Position numbers and translations under genes: made by a program | Part shown: piece by piece, positions 49,420 through 59,098 of the stretch | Layout of the letters: each line of letters starts with the position of its first letter | Numbering within the stretch: the first letter of the stretch is position 1 | Source of the DNA: Hafnia alvei | GTDB lineage: Bacteria > Pseudomonadota > Gammaproteobacteria > Enterobacterales > Enterobacteriaceae | Assembly (NCBI RefSeq): GCF_034424155.1 | Contig: NZ_CP139992.1 | Location: forward strand, 3,674,012 to 3,738,011 | Length of the DNA: 64,000 nt | Direction of reading: 5' to 3' | The notes under the pieces: generated by a model | The model's database searches: none | Seen by the model: the letters and a program-made list of their open reading frames with translations, nothing else | What the model was told of the DNA's origin: nothing

Positions 49420-50844
49420 TTATTTCTTCTTCGCTTTCGGATTCGGCAGGTCAGTGATGCTACCTTCGTAGATCTCTGCGGCCAAACCAACGGATTCATG
49501 CAGCGTTGGGTGAGCATGGATAGTCAGCGCGATATCTTCAGCGTCGCAACCCATCTCAATGGCCAGACCGATTTCACCTAACAGCTCGCCGCCGTTAGTA
49601 CCGACAATGGCACCACCGATGATACGGTGAGTTTCTTTGTCGAAGATCAGTTTGGTCATACCGTCGGCACAATCGGAAGCGATAGCACGACCTGAAGCAG
49701 CCCACGGGAAGGTGGAAGTTTCATAGCTGATGCCTTTTTCTTTCGCTTCTTTCTCGGTCAGACCAACCCAGGCAACTTCTGGCTCAGTATAAGCAATAGA
49801 AGGAATCACCTTAGGATCGAAGTAGTGCTTCATGCCCGCGATAACTTCAGCGGCAACGTGACCTTCGTGAACACCTTTGTGTGCCAGCATTGGCTGACCG
49901 ACGATGTCGCCGATAGCAAAGATGTGCGGTACGTTGGTACGCAGCTGTTTGTCGACGTGGATAAAGCCACGCTCGTCAACTTCTACACCCGCTTTGCCTG
50001 CTTCTAGCAGTTTACCGTTTGGTACACGACCGATAGCAACCAGAACCGCATCGTAACGCTGTGGTTCTGCTGGCGCTTTTTTGCCTTCCATCGTGACGTA
50101 GATACCATCTTCTTTGGCTTCTACCGCGGTCACTTTGGTTTCCAGCATCAGGTTAAACTGCTTGCTGATACGCTTGGTGAAGACTTTCACCACGTCTTTG
50201 TCAGCGGCAGGGATGACCTGATCAAACATTTCAACAACGTCAATCTGAGAACCCAGCGCGTGATAAACGGTACCCATTTCCAGGCCGATAATACCACCGC
50301 CCATCACCAGCAGACGTTCTGGGACTGATTTCAGCGCCAGCGCATCGGTTGAATCCCAAACGCGTGGATCTTCATGTGGAATGAACGGCAGCTGAATTGG
50401 ACGAGAGCCCGCAGCGATAATCGCGTTGTCGAAGTTAATCACGGTCGTGCCGTTTTCGCCTTCAACTTCCAGTGTGTTAGCACCGGTGAATTTGCCCAGA
50501 CCGTTAACCACTTTCACTTTACGGCCTTTTGCCATCCCAGCCAGACCGCCGGTCAGCTGAGTGATCACTTTTTCTTTCCAGACACGAACTTTATCGATGT
50601 CAGTTTTCGGCTCACCGAAAACAATGCCGTGCTCTGCTAAGGCTTTGGCTTCTTCAATCACTTTAGCGACGTGCAGCAAAGCCTTAGAAGGGATACAACC
50701 GACGTTTAAACATACGCCACCCAAGGTGGAGTAACGTTCAACGATGATGGTTTCTAGACCTAAATCCGCGCAACGGAAAGCCGCAGAGTAACCTGCAGGG
50801 CCCGCCCCAAGTACCACGACCTGAGTTTTAATTTCAGTACTCAT
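49420..50844 (-). CDS. lpdA: Dihydrolipoyl dehydrogenase (E3)
   Basis: LpdA reoxidises dihydrolipoyl groups of pyruvate and 2-oxoglutarate dehydrogenases and the glycine cleavage system, passing electrons to NAD+. The start is ATG 50844 (MSTEIKTQVVVLGAGPAG), five bases after AGAGG; the adjacent ATG at 50847 is too close. The 474-residue protein has the FAD motif GAGPAG, redox-active disulfide C45-LNVG-C50, NAD motif GGGIIGLE, and the catalytic HAHPTLHE near the C-terminus. Length equals E. coli Lpd. It lies 262 bp after the aceF terminator and so must also have its own promoter. Confidence 0.98.
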   Translation of the reverse strand: MSTEIKTQVVVLGAGPAGYSAAFRCADLGLETIIVERYSTLGGVCLNVGCIPSKALLHVAKVIEEAKALAEHGIVFGEPKTDIDKVRVWKEKVITQLTGGLAGMAKGRKVKVVNGLGKFTGANTLEVEGENGTTVINFDNAIIAAGSRPIQLPFIPHEDPRVWDSTDALALKSVPERLLVMGGGIIGLEMGTVYHALGSQIDVVEMFDQVIPAADKDVVKVFTKRISKQFNLMLETKVTAVEAKEDGIYVTMEGKKAPAEPQRYDAVLVAIGRVPNGKLLEAGKAGVEVDERGFIHVDKQLRTNVPHIFAIGDIVGQPMLAHKGVHEGHVAAEVIAGMKHYFDPKVIPSIAYTEPEVAWVGLTEKEAKEKGISYETSTFPWAASGRAIASDCADGMTKLIFDKETHRIIGGAIVGTNGGELLGEIGLAIEMGCDAEDIALTIHAHPTLHESVGLAAEIYEGSITDLPNPKAKKK

Positions 50845-51105
50845 CATGACCTCTTTATTGTTTGTCCGGCGGGTGCGACATCATCCACATTGATAACATC
50901 ACTGCCAACGTCATTGTTTGGCTCACAACCTTTATTTCCAAAGGAAAGAGGAGAGTCATTCATAACGCCCATCTACCACCGGGACGCTCGTACTGCCCAT
51001 AGTTTACAAAAATGTTAACAATTCTGTAAAGCTTTGATCGGGTGACGAAAGTCTCACTATCCAATGCTGAACCGTATTAGCTCCAGCACTGACGCACTTG
51101 AAGAA

Positions 51106-51131
51106 AAAAGCCGGCCGTTTGGCCGGCTTTT
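51106..51131 (-). terminator. Terminator between aceF and lpdA
   Basis: AAAAGCCGGCC-GTTT-GGCCGGCTTTT is an 11-bp stem that on the minus strand runs into TTTTTTCTT, 5 bp past the aceF stop. The region from there to the lpdA start (50845-51105) holds no coding frame and should contain the lpdA promoter. Confidence 0.9.
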
Positions 51132-51135
51132 AGGG

Positions 51136-53010
51136 TTACATCACCAGGCGACGAATGTCTGACAGCATATTGTTGATGATGGTGATAAAGCGAGCACCAT
51201 CAGCACCGTCAATCACGCGGTGGTCGAAGGAAAGAGAAATCGGCATCATCAGACGCGGCATAAACTCTTTACCATTCCATACCGGCTCAATCGCTGATTT
51301 AGAAACACCCAAGATAGCGACTTCAGGCGCGTTAACAATCGGCGCGAAGTGGGTTGTACCCAGGCCACCGATGCTGGAGATGGTGAAGCAACCGCCCTGC
51401 ATTTCGCCAGCCGTCAGCTTGCCATCACGCGCTTTCTTAGAGATCACCGTCAGTTCACGGGACAGCTCAGTAATGCTCTTCTTGTTAACGTCTTTGAAGA
51501 CAGGAACAACCAGACCATTTGGCGTATCAACCGCAACACCGATGTTGATGTATTTCTTCAGCGTCAGGCGCTGCGCATCTTCAGACAGAGAGCTGTTGAA
51601 ACGTGGCATCTGCTCAAGCGCTGCCGCAACGGCTTTCATGATGAAGACCACTGGGGTGAATTTCACGTCCAGTTTACGTTTCTCAGCTTCGGCGTTCTGC
51701 TGTTTACGGAACGCTTCCAGATCGGTGATATCTGTTTTGTCGAAGTGCGTAACGTGCGGGATCATCACCCAGTTACGGCTCAGGTTAGCACCAGAGATTT
51801 TCTGGATACGACCCAATTCCACTTCTTCGATTTCACCGAACTTGCTGAAGTCAACTTTCGGCCAAGGCAGCATGCCCGGAATACCGCCACCCGCAGCCGC
51901 TGCCGGAGCAGATTCAGCGCGTTTAACCGCATCTTTCACGTAAGCCTGAACGTCTTCACGCAGGATACGACCTTTACGGCCAGAACCTTTGACTTTCGCC
52001 AGGTTCACACCGAATTCACGTGCCAAGCGACGGATAACCGGCGTTGCGTGAACGTAAGCGTCGTTTTCAGCAAACTCGCCCTTCGATTCAGCTTTAGCCG
52101 CTGGCGCAGGGGCCGCTTTCTGTTCTTGTTTAGCTGGAGCCGCGTCCTGTTTAGCCGCTGGTGCAGCCGCAGGTGCCGCGCCTTCTACTTCAAAGGTCAT
52201 GATCAGTGAACCGGTTTTGACTTTATCGCCGGTCGCGATCTTGATTTCTTTAACCACACCCGCGAACGGAGCTGGGACTTCCATAGAGGCTTTATCGCCT
52301 TCTACGGTAATCAGTGATTGTTCAGCGGCCACTTTATCGCCCACTTTTACCATCACTTCAGTCACTTCAACTTCGTCACCGCCGATGTCTGGAACTTCAA
52401 CATCTTTCACCGCTGATGCAGCCGCAGCAGTTGGAGCCGCTGACTGTGCCGGTGCAGAAGCGGCAGGCGCAGCGCCAGCCACTTCGAAGACCATGATCAG
52501 TGAGCCAGTTTTCACTTTGTCACCGGTCGCAATCTTGATCTCTTTAACCACGCCCGCAAACGGTGCAGGAACTTCCATAGAAGCTTTGTCGCCTTCTACG
52601 GTGATCAGAGACTGTTCCGCTTCAACGGTATCGCCTACTTTCACCATCACTTCGGTGACTTCAACTTCGTCGGCGCCGATGTCTGGAACTTCAACATCTT
52701 TTGCTGCAGCGGCGGCTGCCGGAGCAGGTGCGGCCGCTGGTTTCTCTTCGGCTTTGGCAGGTGCAGCGGCTGCTGCACCTTCGGCTTCAAAGATCATGAT
52801 CAGTTTGCCGGTTTCGACTTTGTCGCCCACGGAAACTTTAATTTCTTTAACTACACCGGCCTGTGGTGATGGGACTTCCATGGAAGCTTTGTCACCTTCA
52901 ACGGTGATCAAAGACTGTTCGGCTTCCACTTTATCGCCCACTTTTACCATCACTTCGGTAACTTCAACTTCATCAGCACCGATGTCCGGTACATTAATTT
53001 CGATAGACAT
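51136..53010 (-). CDS. aceF: Pyruvate dehydrogenase E2, dihydrolipoyl acetyltransferase
   Basis: AceF forms the core of the pyruvate dehydrogenase complex and transfers the acetyl group to coenzyme A. The start is ATG 53010 ([20 protein letters not shown]); the frame open further upstream to 53163 is the overlap with aceE. The 624-residue protein has three lipoyl domains, each with the lysine in [10 protein letters not shown] (about residues 41, 144 and 244), separated by Ala/Pro-rich linkers. A subunit-binding domain ([20 protein letters not shown]) and the acetyltransferase domain with [15 protein letters not shown] follow. Length is close to E. coli AceF (630). Confidence 0.98.
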   Translation of the reverse strand: MSIEINVPDIGADEVEVTEVMVKVGDKVEAEQSLITVEGDKASMEVPSPQAGVVKEIKVSVGDKVETGKLIMIFEAEGAAAAAPAKAEEKPAAAPAPAAAAAAKDVEVPDIGADEVEVTEVMVKVGDTVEAEQSLITVEGDKASMEVPAPFAGVVKEIKIATGDKVKTGSLIMVFEVAGAAPAASAPAQSAAPTAAAASAVKDVEVPDIGGDEVEVTEVMVKVGDKVAAEQSLITVEGDKASMEVPAPFAGVVKEIKIATGDKVKTGSLIMTFEVEGAAPAAAPAAKQDAAPAKQEQKAAPAPAAKAESKGEFAENDAYVHATPVIRRLAREFGVNLAKVKGSGRKGRILREDVQAYVKDAVKRAESAPAAAAGGGIPGMLPWPKVDFSKFGEIEEVELGRIQKISGANLSRNWVMIPHVTHFDKTDITDLEAFRKQQNAEAEKRKLDVKFTPVVFIMKAVAAALEQMPRFNSSLSEDAQRLTLKKYINIGVAVDTPNGLVVPVFKDVNKKSITELSRELTVISKKARDGKLTAGEMQGGCFTISSIGGLGTTHFAPIVNAPEVAILGVSKSAIEPVWNGKEFMPRLMMPISLSFDHRVIDGADGARFITIINNMLSDIRRLVM

Positions 53011-53023
53011 TCTTCTGTACCTC

Positions 53024-55687
53024 TTATGCCAGACGCGGGTTAACTTTTTCTGGGTTGATGTCGAATTTCTTAATTGCATCAGCAACCACAGAAGCTTCGA
53101 TTTCACCGCGTTTAGCCAGTTCACCCAGTGCAGCAACCACAACGTATGAAGCATCAACTTCAAAGTGGTGACGCAGGTTTTCGCGGCTGTCTGAACGACC
53201 GAAGCCGTCAGTACCCAGTACGCGATAATCGCTGGCTGGAACGTAAGTACGAACCTGTTCTGCGAACAGCTTCATGTAGTCGGTAGACGCAACCGCTGGC
53301 GCATCGTTCATCACCTGAGCGATGTACGGTACACGTGGAGTTTCGGTTGGGTGCAGCATGTTCCAACGCTCACAGTCCTGACCATCACGAGCCAGCTCGG
53401 TGAAGGAAGTTACGCTGTAGGTATCAGAACCCACGCCGTATTCTTCAGCCAGGATCTTAGCCGCTTCACGAACGTGACGCAGGATAGAACCTGAACCCAG
53501 CAGCTGTACCTTACCTTTGCTACCTTCCAGAGTTTCCAGTTTGTAGATACCTTTACGGATACCTTCTTCTGCACCCTGCGGCATTGCCGGCATGTGGTAG
53601 TTTTCGTTCAGCGTAGTGATGTAGTAGTAAACGTTTTCTTGTGCTTCACCGTACATGCGCTCCAAGCCGTCATGCATGATGACTGCCACTTCGTAAGCGT
53701 ATGCTGGATCGTAAGAGATACAGTTCGGGATAGTCAGAGACTGAATGTGGCTATGGCCATCTTCGTGCTGCAGACCTTCACCGTTCAGGGTTGTACGACC
53801 TGAAGTACCACCGATCAGGAAGCCACGTGCCTGTTGGTCACCCGCTGCCCAGCACAGGTCGCCGATACGCTGGAAACCGAACATGGAGTAGTAGATATAG
53901 AACGGGATCATTGGCAGATCGTTGGTGCTGTAAGAAGTTGCCGCCGCCAGCCAAGATGATGCTGCACCCAGTTCGTTGATACCTTCCTGCAGGATCTGAC
54001 CTTTTTCGTCTTCTTTGTAGTAAGCAACCTGCTCACGGTCCTGCGGGGTGTACTGCTGACCGTTAGGGCTGTAGATACCGATCTGACGGAACAGGCCTTC
54101 CATACCAAAGGTACGCGCTTCGTCGGCGATGATTGGAACCAGACGATCTTTGATCGACTTGTTCTTCAGCATCACGTTCAGGGCACGAACGAAAGCGATG
54201 GTGGTAGAAATTTCTTTGTTCTGCTCTTCCAACAGAGAACCGAAGTCTGACAGCGCAGGCATTTCCAGTTTCTCGGTGAAGTGAGTCAGACGAGTTGGCA
54301 GGTAGCCTTGCAGCGCCTGACGGCGTTCGTGCAGGTACTTGGACTCTTCAGAATCTTTATCAAACGTCACGTATGGCAGTTTTTCGATTTCAGAATCAGC
54401 CACAGGTACGTTGAAACGATCACGGAACTGGCGCACGCCGTCCATGTTCATTTTCTTAACCTGGTGAGCGATGTTCTTACCTTCGGCGGTGTCACCCATG
54501 CCATAACCTTTAACGGTGTGGGCAAGAATAACGGTCGCTTGGCCTTTGGTATCTTTCGCTTTTTTCAGTGCAGCGTAGACTTTCTTAGGATCGTGGCCGC
54601 CACGGTTCAATGCCCAGATTTCGTCATCGCTCATGTCTTTAACCAGAGCGGCGGTTTCAGGGTAACGACCGAAGAAGTGCTCACGAACGTAAGCGCCGTC
54701 TTTGGATTTGAAGGTCTGGTAGTCGCCGTCCAGCGTTTCGTTCATCAGCTGGATCAGTTTACCGCTGGTATCTTTACGCAGCAGCTCATCCCAACGGCTA
54801 CCCCAGATAACCTTAATCACGTTCCAGCCAGCGCCTTCGAAGATGCCTTCCAGTTCGTTAACGATTTTGCCGTTACCGGTGACTGGGCCATCCAGACGTT
54901 GCAGGTTACAGTTGATGATGAAGCACAGGTTGTCCAGTTTTTCACGCGTTGCGATAGTGATCGCACCTTTAGATTCTGGCTCATCCATCTCACCGTCGCC
55001 CAAGAAAGCGTAAACGGTTTGTTCAGAGGTGTCTTTCAGGCCACGGTGTTCCAGATATTTCAGGAATTTAGCCTGATAGATTGCACCGATTGGGCCCAGA
55101 CCCATTGATACAGTTGGGAACTGCCAGAATTCAGGCATCAGTTTAGGATGCGGGTAAGAGGACAGGCCTTTACCGTGAACTTCCTGACGGAAGTTGTTCA
55201 TCTGTTCTTCGGTCAAACGGCCTTCAAGGAAGGCACGAGCGTAAACGCCCGGAGAAATGTGGCCCTGGAAGTACACCAAATCGCCGCCGTCTTTCTGGTT
55301 ACGAGCGCGGAAGAAGTGGTTAAAGCAGACTTCGTATACCGTTGCGGAAGACTGGAAAGAAGCCATATGACCACCCAGTTCCAGATCCTTTTTCGATGCA
55401 CGCAGAACAGTCATGACCGCGTTCCAACGAATCGCTGAACGGATGCGGCGTTCCAGCTCCAGATTACCTGGGTACGCAGGCTCGTCTTCTACCGCAATGG
55501 TATTGACGTAGTTGCGGCTGGTCGCTCCGGTAGGCAGGTTTACGCCGCCTTTACGGGCTTCACCCAATACTTGATCAATCAGGTACTGAGCGCGCTCTAC
55601 ACCTTCTTCACGGATGACCGATTCGATCGCCTGCAGCCAGTCGCGGGTTTCGATCGGGTCCACGTCATTGTTTAAACGTTCTGACAT
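53024..55687 (-). CDS. aceE: Pyruvate dehydrogenase E1 component
   Basis: AceE is the thiamine-diphosphate enzyme that decarboxylates pyruvate and acetylates the lipoyl groups of AceF. The 887-residue homodimeric-type E1 has the ThDP motif [17 protein letters not shown] and [14 protein letters not shown] (about 230-265), and [15 protein letters not shown]. Length equals E. coli AceE. It starts at ATG 55687 and ends 13 bp before aceF, so the two subunits are cotranscribed. Two hairpins separate it from pdhR. Confidence 0.98.
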   Translation of the reverse strand: MSERLNNDVDPIETRDWLQAIESVIREEGVERAQYLIDQVLGEARKGGVNLPTGATSRNYVNTIAVEDEPAYPGNLELERRIRSAIRWNAVMTVLRASKKDLELGGHMASFQSSATVYEVCFNHFFRARNQKDGGDLVYFQGHISPGVYARAFLEGRLTEEQMNNFRQEVHGKGLSSYPHPKLMPEFWQFPTVSMGLGPIGAIYQAKFLKYLEHRGLKDTSEQTVYAFLGDGEMDEPESKGAITIATREKLDNLCFIINCNLQRLDGPVTGNGKIVNELEGIFEGAGWNVIKVIWGSRWDELLRKDTSGKLIQLMNETLDGDYQTFKSKDGAYVREHFFGRYPETAALVKDMSDDEIWALNRGGHDPKKVYAALKKAKDTKGQATVILAHTVKGYGMGDTAEGKNIAHQVKKMNMDGVRQFRDRFNVPVADSEIEKLPYVTFDKDSEESKYLHERRQALQGYLPTRLTHFTEKLEMPALSDFGSLLEEQNKEISTTIAFVRALNVMLKNKSIKDRLVPIIADEARTFGMEGLFRQIGIYSPNGQQYTPQDREQVAYYKEDEKGQILQEGINELGAASSWLAAATSYSTNDLPMIPFYIYYSMFGFQRIGDLCWAAGDQQARGFLIGGTSGRTTLNGEGLQHEDGHSHIQSLTIPNCISYDPAYAYEVAVIMHDGLERMYGEAQENVYYYITTLNENYHMPAMPQGAEEGIRKGIYKLETLEGSKGKVQLLGSGSILRHVREAAKILAEEYGVGSDTYSVTSFTELARDGQDCERWNMLHPTETPRVPYIAQVMNDAPAVASTDYMKLFAEQVRTYVPASDYRVLGTDGFGRSDSRENLRHHFEVDASYVVVAALGELAKRGEIEASVVADAIKKFDINPEKVNPRLA

Positions 55688-55723
55688 GGTGGTATTCCTT
55701 ATCTGTCTAATGGTTTGTCAGGA

Positions 55724-55773
55724 GCCTGTCTTCGTGTGTTTTCTTCATGTCGGGAAAAAACACGAAGACAGGC
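55724..55773 (-). promoter_or_regulatory. Long stem-loop in aceE leader
   Basis: GCCTGTCTTCGTG (55724-55736) pairs perfectly with CACGAAGACAGGC (55761-55773), and an A/T extension continues the stem inward. It lies 37 bp upstream of the aceE start. No T tract follows on the minus strand, so it is more likely a processing or stabilising element than a terminator. Confidence 0.7.
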
Positions 55774-55808
55774 CCAATCAGGGTTTAGTTGCCTAGTGGT
55801 GTTGCAAT

Positions 55809-55849
55809 AAAACGGATTATCAAAGGGCTAAGCTTTCACAATCCGTTTT
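55809..55849 (-). terminator. Terminator-like hairpin directly after pdhR
   Basis: AAAACGGATT (55809-55818) pairs with AATCCGTTTT (55840-55849) around a 21-nt loop, starting at the pdhR stop codon. On the minus strand the stem ends in TTTTATTG. It may give partial termination between pdhR and aceE. Confidence 0.65.
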
Positions 55850-56613
55850 TAATCCTTGCGTTGCTGGAGTCTGCGCAGCGACCGCTCACGGCGGCTATGC
55901 TCACGATTGAGTTCCAACAAGATATCCTCAATAAATGCCAGATGGCGGTGCGATGCTTCACGAGCTTTCTCTGGCTCGCGTGCCACAATCGCCTCAAAAA
56001 TGCTGGCACGATGGTCGTTTACCTTGGCCAACATTTCACGGCGCGAGTAAAGCAACTCAAAGTTCTGTTTCACGTTTTGCTCCAGCATCGGCGCCATACA
56101 GCGCAGCAAATGCAGAAGGACCACGTTATGTGCAGCTTCGGTCACCGCGACCTGATACTGCATCACCGCATCCGCTTCAGCGTCTAAATCGCCGCTTTCC
56201 TGCGCCTCTTGAATAACCAGATGGCAAGTGCGAATACGGGTTAAATCTTCGTCTGTGCCACGCAGTGCTGCGTAATAAGCAGCAATACCTTCAAGCGCAT
56301 GACGGGTTTCAAGCAAATCGAATTGTGATTCTGGATGGTCTGCCAGCAGTTCAGCCAAGGGATCGCTAAAACTTTGCCAGAGGTTGGTTTGAACGAAGGT
56401 ACCGCCTCCCTGACGACGCAACAGCAATCCTTTTGCTTCTAGCCGCTGTATCGCTTCTCTTAAAGAAGGTCGAGACACATCAAACTGTTTCGCCAGCTCA
56501 CGCTCGGGAAGAAGTTTTTCTCCTGGGCGCAGCGTGCCTTCCAGAATCAGATATTCCAGTTGCTGTTCGATGACATCTGATAGTTTCGGTTGACGAATTT
56601 TGCTGTAGGCCAT
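55849..56613 (-). CDS. pdhR: Pyruvate dehydrogenase complex repressor
   Basis: PdhR represses its own operon and respiratory genes in the absence of pyruvate. The 254-residue GntR/FadR-family protein has a winged HTH ([38 protein letters not shown]) at about residues 27-75, and an FCD effector domain with [15 protein letters not shown] and [14 protein letters not shown]. Length equals E. coli PdhR. A perfect PdhR-type palindrome lies about 90 bp upstream. Confidence 0.97.
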   Translation of the reverse strand: MAYSKIRQPKLSDVIEQQLEYLILEGTLRPGEKLLPERELAKQFDVSRPSLREAIQRLEAKGLLLRRQGGGTFVQTNLWQSFSDPLAELLADHPESQFDLLETRHALEGIAAYYAALRGTDEDLTRIRTCHLVIQEAQESGDLDAEADAVMQYQVAVTEAAHNVVLLHLLRCMAPMLEQNVKQNFELLYSRREMLAKVNDHRASIFEAIVAREPEKAREASHRHLAFIEDILLELNREHSRRERSLRRLQQRKD

Positions 56614-56702
56614 GTCGCTCTTTTCTTCTCTGCGAGTGCTTCTTCTTATTAACGTTATTTTGTTCGCGAGCCGCTTAAAATCTCTGCGAGTGGCGCAAAG
56701 TC

Positions 56703-56719
56703 AATTGGTAATACCAATT
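56703..56719. promoter_or_regulatory. PdhR operator 1
   Basis: AATTGGTAATACCAATT is a perfect 7-bp inverted repeat around AAT. It matches the PdhR operator pattern AATTGGTnnnACCAATT about 90 bp upstream of pdhR, fitting autorepression of pdhR and the downstream genes. Confidence 0.92.
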
Positions 56720-56843
56720 TCAAAAACGTGACGCTAAAGTAACAAAGTATTCACCTGCTGTCCATACAGGCTTTGATTGAAATCATGAAAGCGAGCATTT
56801 TTTAACAAAGTCACTCAAACAACACAGCAATACTATAACTGTA

Positions 56844-56860
56844 ACGTGGTAATACCATTT
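56844..56860. promoter_or_regulatory. Putative second PdhR operator
   Basis: ACGTGGTAATACCATTT keeps the central TGGTAATACCA of the first site but loses the outer bases. It is 141 bp upstream of operator 1. Confidence 0.55.
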
Positions 56861-57379
56861 ACGAGGCAAGAAAGTATTTTAACTTTATTGAAACTAAAAG
56901 ACACTCAAGCTGAAGCGTGAAAGCAGTGCAAAATTCGCATAACAATTCAAATAAACGAATAGTTATTTAATCACCAGATGTACTAACAATGCTAATTGCT
57001 TGAAGATAAATATGTTACGCGCGGTAGGTAAAATTAGGTAAAGAAGTCACGGCTATACGGTGTTTATCAAATCCGCTCGCTCAGCCAGCATGAAATTTAT
57101 CCAATCGGCAATTCTCCTCGTCCTCCAAAAGAAGTACCTCCACCACCGGTGCTTCATTTTGTAAAATATTGCTTTTTTTTCGTCTCTTTCGCCAATTTCG
57201 CTCAAAGCGTCTATTTTATAAACAATGCTCATTTTCTCTGAATGAATGAGCAAAAACTCATTGAGCTCTCTCTGTGATCTATATCGGTATTTAACATTAT
57301 AAATGTGGTGCAATTTCTTTCGCTTATCATTATTCTCCAGTCATTGGTAGCCAATAAAACAAATCAAATTGGCAATCCA

Positions 57380-57420
57380 TGTAAACAATAAATTACGCAT
57401 TTCGTATTTTAATAATTACA
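57380..57420 (+). promoter_or_regulatory. Possible tandem TyrR boxes upstream of aroP
   Basis: TGTAAA-N6-ATTACG (57380-57397) and CGTATT-N6-ATTACA (57403-57420) partly match the TyrR consensus TGTAAA-N6-TTTACA. Their 23-bp spacing is the one seen for double TyrR boxes in E. coli aroP and tyrP. Confidence 0.45.
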
Positions 57421-57480
57421 AATGACAGTAACAGTGAGCCAGAGGTCGTTTTCGACCGGCGTATTTAGAGGATGAAAGAC

Positions 57481-58878
57481 ATGAGTGATCAGCAGCATCG
57501 CGCTCAGCCTCACGGTGAACAACTGAAAAGGGGATTGAAAAATCGCCATATTCAGCTGATTGCTCTGGGTGGTGCCATCGGCACCGGACTGTTTTTAGGT
57601 ATTGCACAAACCATCAAAATGGCGGGCCCTTCCGTTATTTTGGGCTACGCAATTGGTGGTTTTATAGCGTTCCTGATAATGCGTCAATTGGGTGAAATGG
57701 TGGTTGAAGAGCCTGTAGCAGGGTCTTTTAGCCACTTTGCCTTTAAATACTGGGGGAACTTTGCAGGTTTTGCCTCGGGCTGGAACTATTGGGTTCTTTA
57801 CGTGCTCGTGGCGATGGCAGAGCTCACCGCCGTCGGCATTTATGTTCAGTACTGGTTCCCCGATATCCCTACATGGGTTTCTGCGGCCGTCTTCTTCCTT
57901 GCGATTAACGCCATTAACCTTGCGAACGTCAAAGTCTACGGTGAAATGGAATTCTGGTTTGCCATTATCAAAGTCGTCGCCATTATCGGCATGATTGTGT
58001 TCGGCGCATGGCTCTTACTGAGCGGCCACGCAGGGCCTGAAGCCAGCGTGACGAATCTGTGGCAGCAAGGTGGATTCTTCCCTAACGGCACGATGGGTCT
58101 GGTGATGGCGATGGCCGTTATCATGTTCTCATTCGGTGGGTTAGAACTAGTTGGCATCACCGCAGCCGAAGCCGATAACCCAGAGAAAAGCATTCCTAAA
58201 GCCACGAATCAGGTTATTTACCGCATTCTGCTTTTCTATATTGGCTCTCTGTCTATCCTACTTTCGCTTTATCCGTGGGGCAAAGTAGTGGAAGGCGGCA
58301 GTCCATTCGTGATGATTTTCCACGAATTAGACAGCAACGTGGTCGCCACCATCCTGAATATCGTGGTGTTGACCGCTGCGCTATCGGTTTATAACAGCTG
58401 CGTGTATTGCAACAGCCGTATGTTGTTTGGTTTAGCCAAACAGGGCAACGGGCCGAAAGCGTTATTGAAAGTCGATGGACGCGGCGTTCCCGTCGTAGCG
58501 ATTGGGCTATCGGCTGCAGCCACTCTGCTGTGCGTGCTGATTAACTACGTCATGCCGGGCAAAGCCTTTGAGCTGCTGATGGCGCTGGTTGTTTCTGCCT
58601 TGGTGATCAACTGGGCGATGATTAGCTTAGCGCACCTGCGTTTCCGTGCGGCTAAAAATCGTGAAGGCGTGGTACCTAAGTTTCAGGCGTTTTGGTATCC
58701 GTTCGGCAACTACCTGTGCTTAGCATTCCTGTGCGGGATCTTAGTCATCATGTACTTCACGCCGGGTATTCAGATTTCCGTGCTGCTGATACCGGTATGG
58801 CTGATTATTCTCGGTATTGGCTACGCCATCAAACAGCGCAATCAACGCAATACGAATAGCGTATCCAGCCACTCGTAA
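57481..58878 (+). CDS. aroP: Aromatic amino acid permease
   Basis: AroP imports phenylalanine, tyrosine and tryptophan with protons. I start at ATG 57481 (MSDQQHRAQPHGEQLKRGLK), with GAGG at good spacing; the ATG at 57472 abuts that site. The 465-residue APC-family protein has about 12 membrane segments and the family motifs RHIQLIALGGAIGTGLFLG, GEMVVEEPVAGSFSHFA, FGGLELVGITAAEADNP and NSCVYCNSRMLFGLA. It is nearly identical in pattern to E. coli AroP (456) and PheP. Position next to pdhR favours AroP. Confidence 0.93.
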   Translation: MSDQQHRAQPHGEQLKRGLKNRHIQLIALGGAIGTGLFLGIAQTIKMAGPSVILGYAIGGFIAFLIMRQLGEMVVEEPVAGSFSHFAFKYWGNFAGFASGWNYWVLYVLVAMAELTAVGIYVQYWFPDIPTWVSAAVFFLAINAINLANVKVYGEMEFWFAIIKVVAIIGMIVFGAWLLLSGHAGPEASVTNLWQQGGFFPNGTMGLVMAMAVIMFSFGGLELVGITAAEADNPEKSIPKATNQVIYRILLFYIGSLSILLSLYPWGKVVEGGSPFVMIFHELDSNVVATILNIVVLTAALSVYNSCVYCNSRMLFGLAKQGNGPKALLKVDGRGVPVVAIGLSAAATLLCVLINYVMPGKAFELLMALVVSALVINWAMISLAHLRFRAAKNREGVVPKFQAFWYPFGNYLCLAFLCGILVIMYFTPGIQISVLLIPVWLIILGIGYAIKQRNQRNTNSVSSHS

Positions 58879-58899
58879 GCGATTTTCTTTAATATTCTT

Positions 58900-58931
58900 A
58901 AAGCCTCCGCATGCCGGAGGCTTTATTTTTA
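58900..58931 (+). terminator. Terminator of aroP
   Basis: AAAGCCTCCG-CATGC-CGGAGGCTTT is a 10-bp stem followed by ATTTTTA, 21 bp past the aroP stop. Confidence 0.93.
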
Positions 58932-59098
58932 TGATGCGCTTTCTTTGCGAAAGCGAAAATTGTTACCCCGTTCACAGTTCCAAGTCAGTAGCACATTTAT
59001 CCATCTCGCCAGCTAAACCTTTACCCATAGAATCAAGGTATTCGAGCACATAATCCTCATCAAGATAGCTAAATAATTTCTATGTGAGGATGTTAGCC

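Larger units (their letters stand above)
56614..57480. other. Long divergent region pdhR / aroP
   Basis: This 867-bp region carries the pdhR promoter with PdhR boxes near its left end and the aroP promoter with possible TyrR boxes near its right end. A TTG-initiated frame at 57053-57313 (86 codons, minus strand) lacks a convincing ribosome site and any recognisable motif, so I do not call it a gene. Confidence 0.5.

Noticed and set aside
52199-53149. Long open frame antisense to aceF
   Set aside because: It is a Ser/Thr/Ala-rich mirror of the repeated lipoyl-domain DNA; the minus-strand gene explains it fully.
54281-55108. Long open frame antisense to aceE
   Set aside because: A composition effect of a highly biased coding strand; no start signal or family resemblance.
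57053-57313. Possible 86-codon gene in the pdhR-aroP interval
   Set aside because: It begins at TTG, has no clear ribosome site and no recognised motif, and lies in a promoter-rich AT-rich region.
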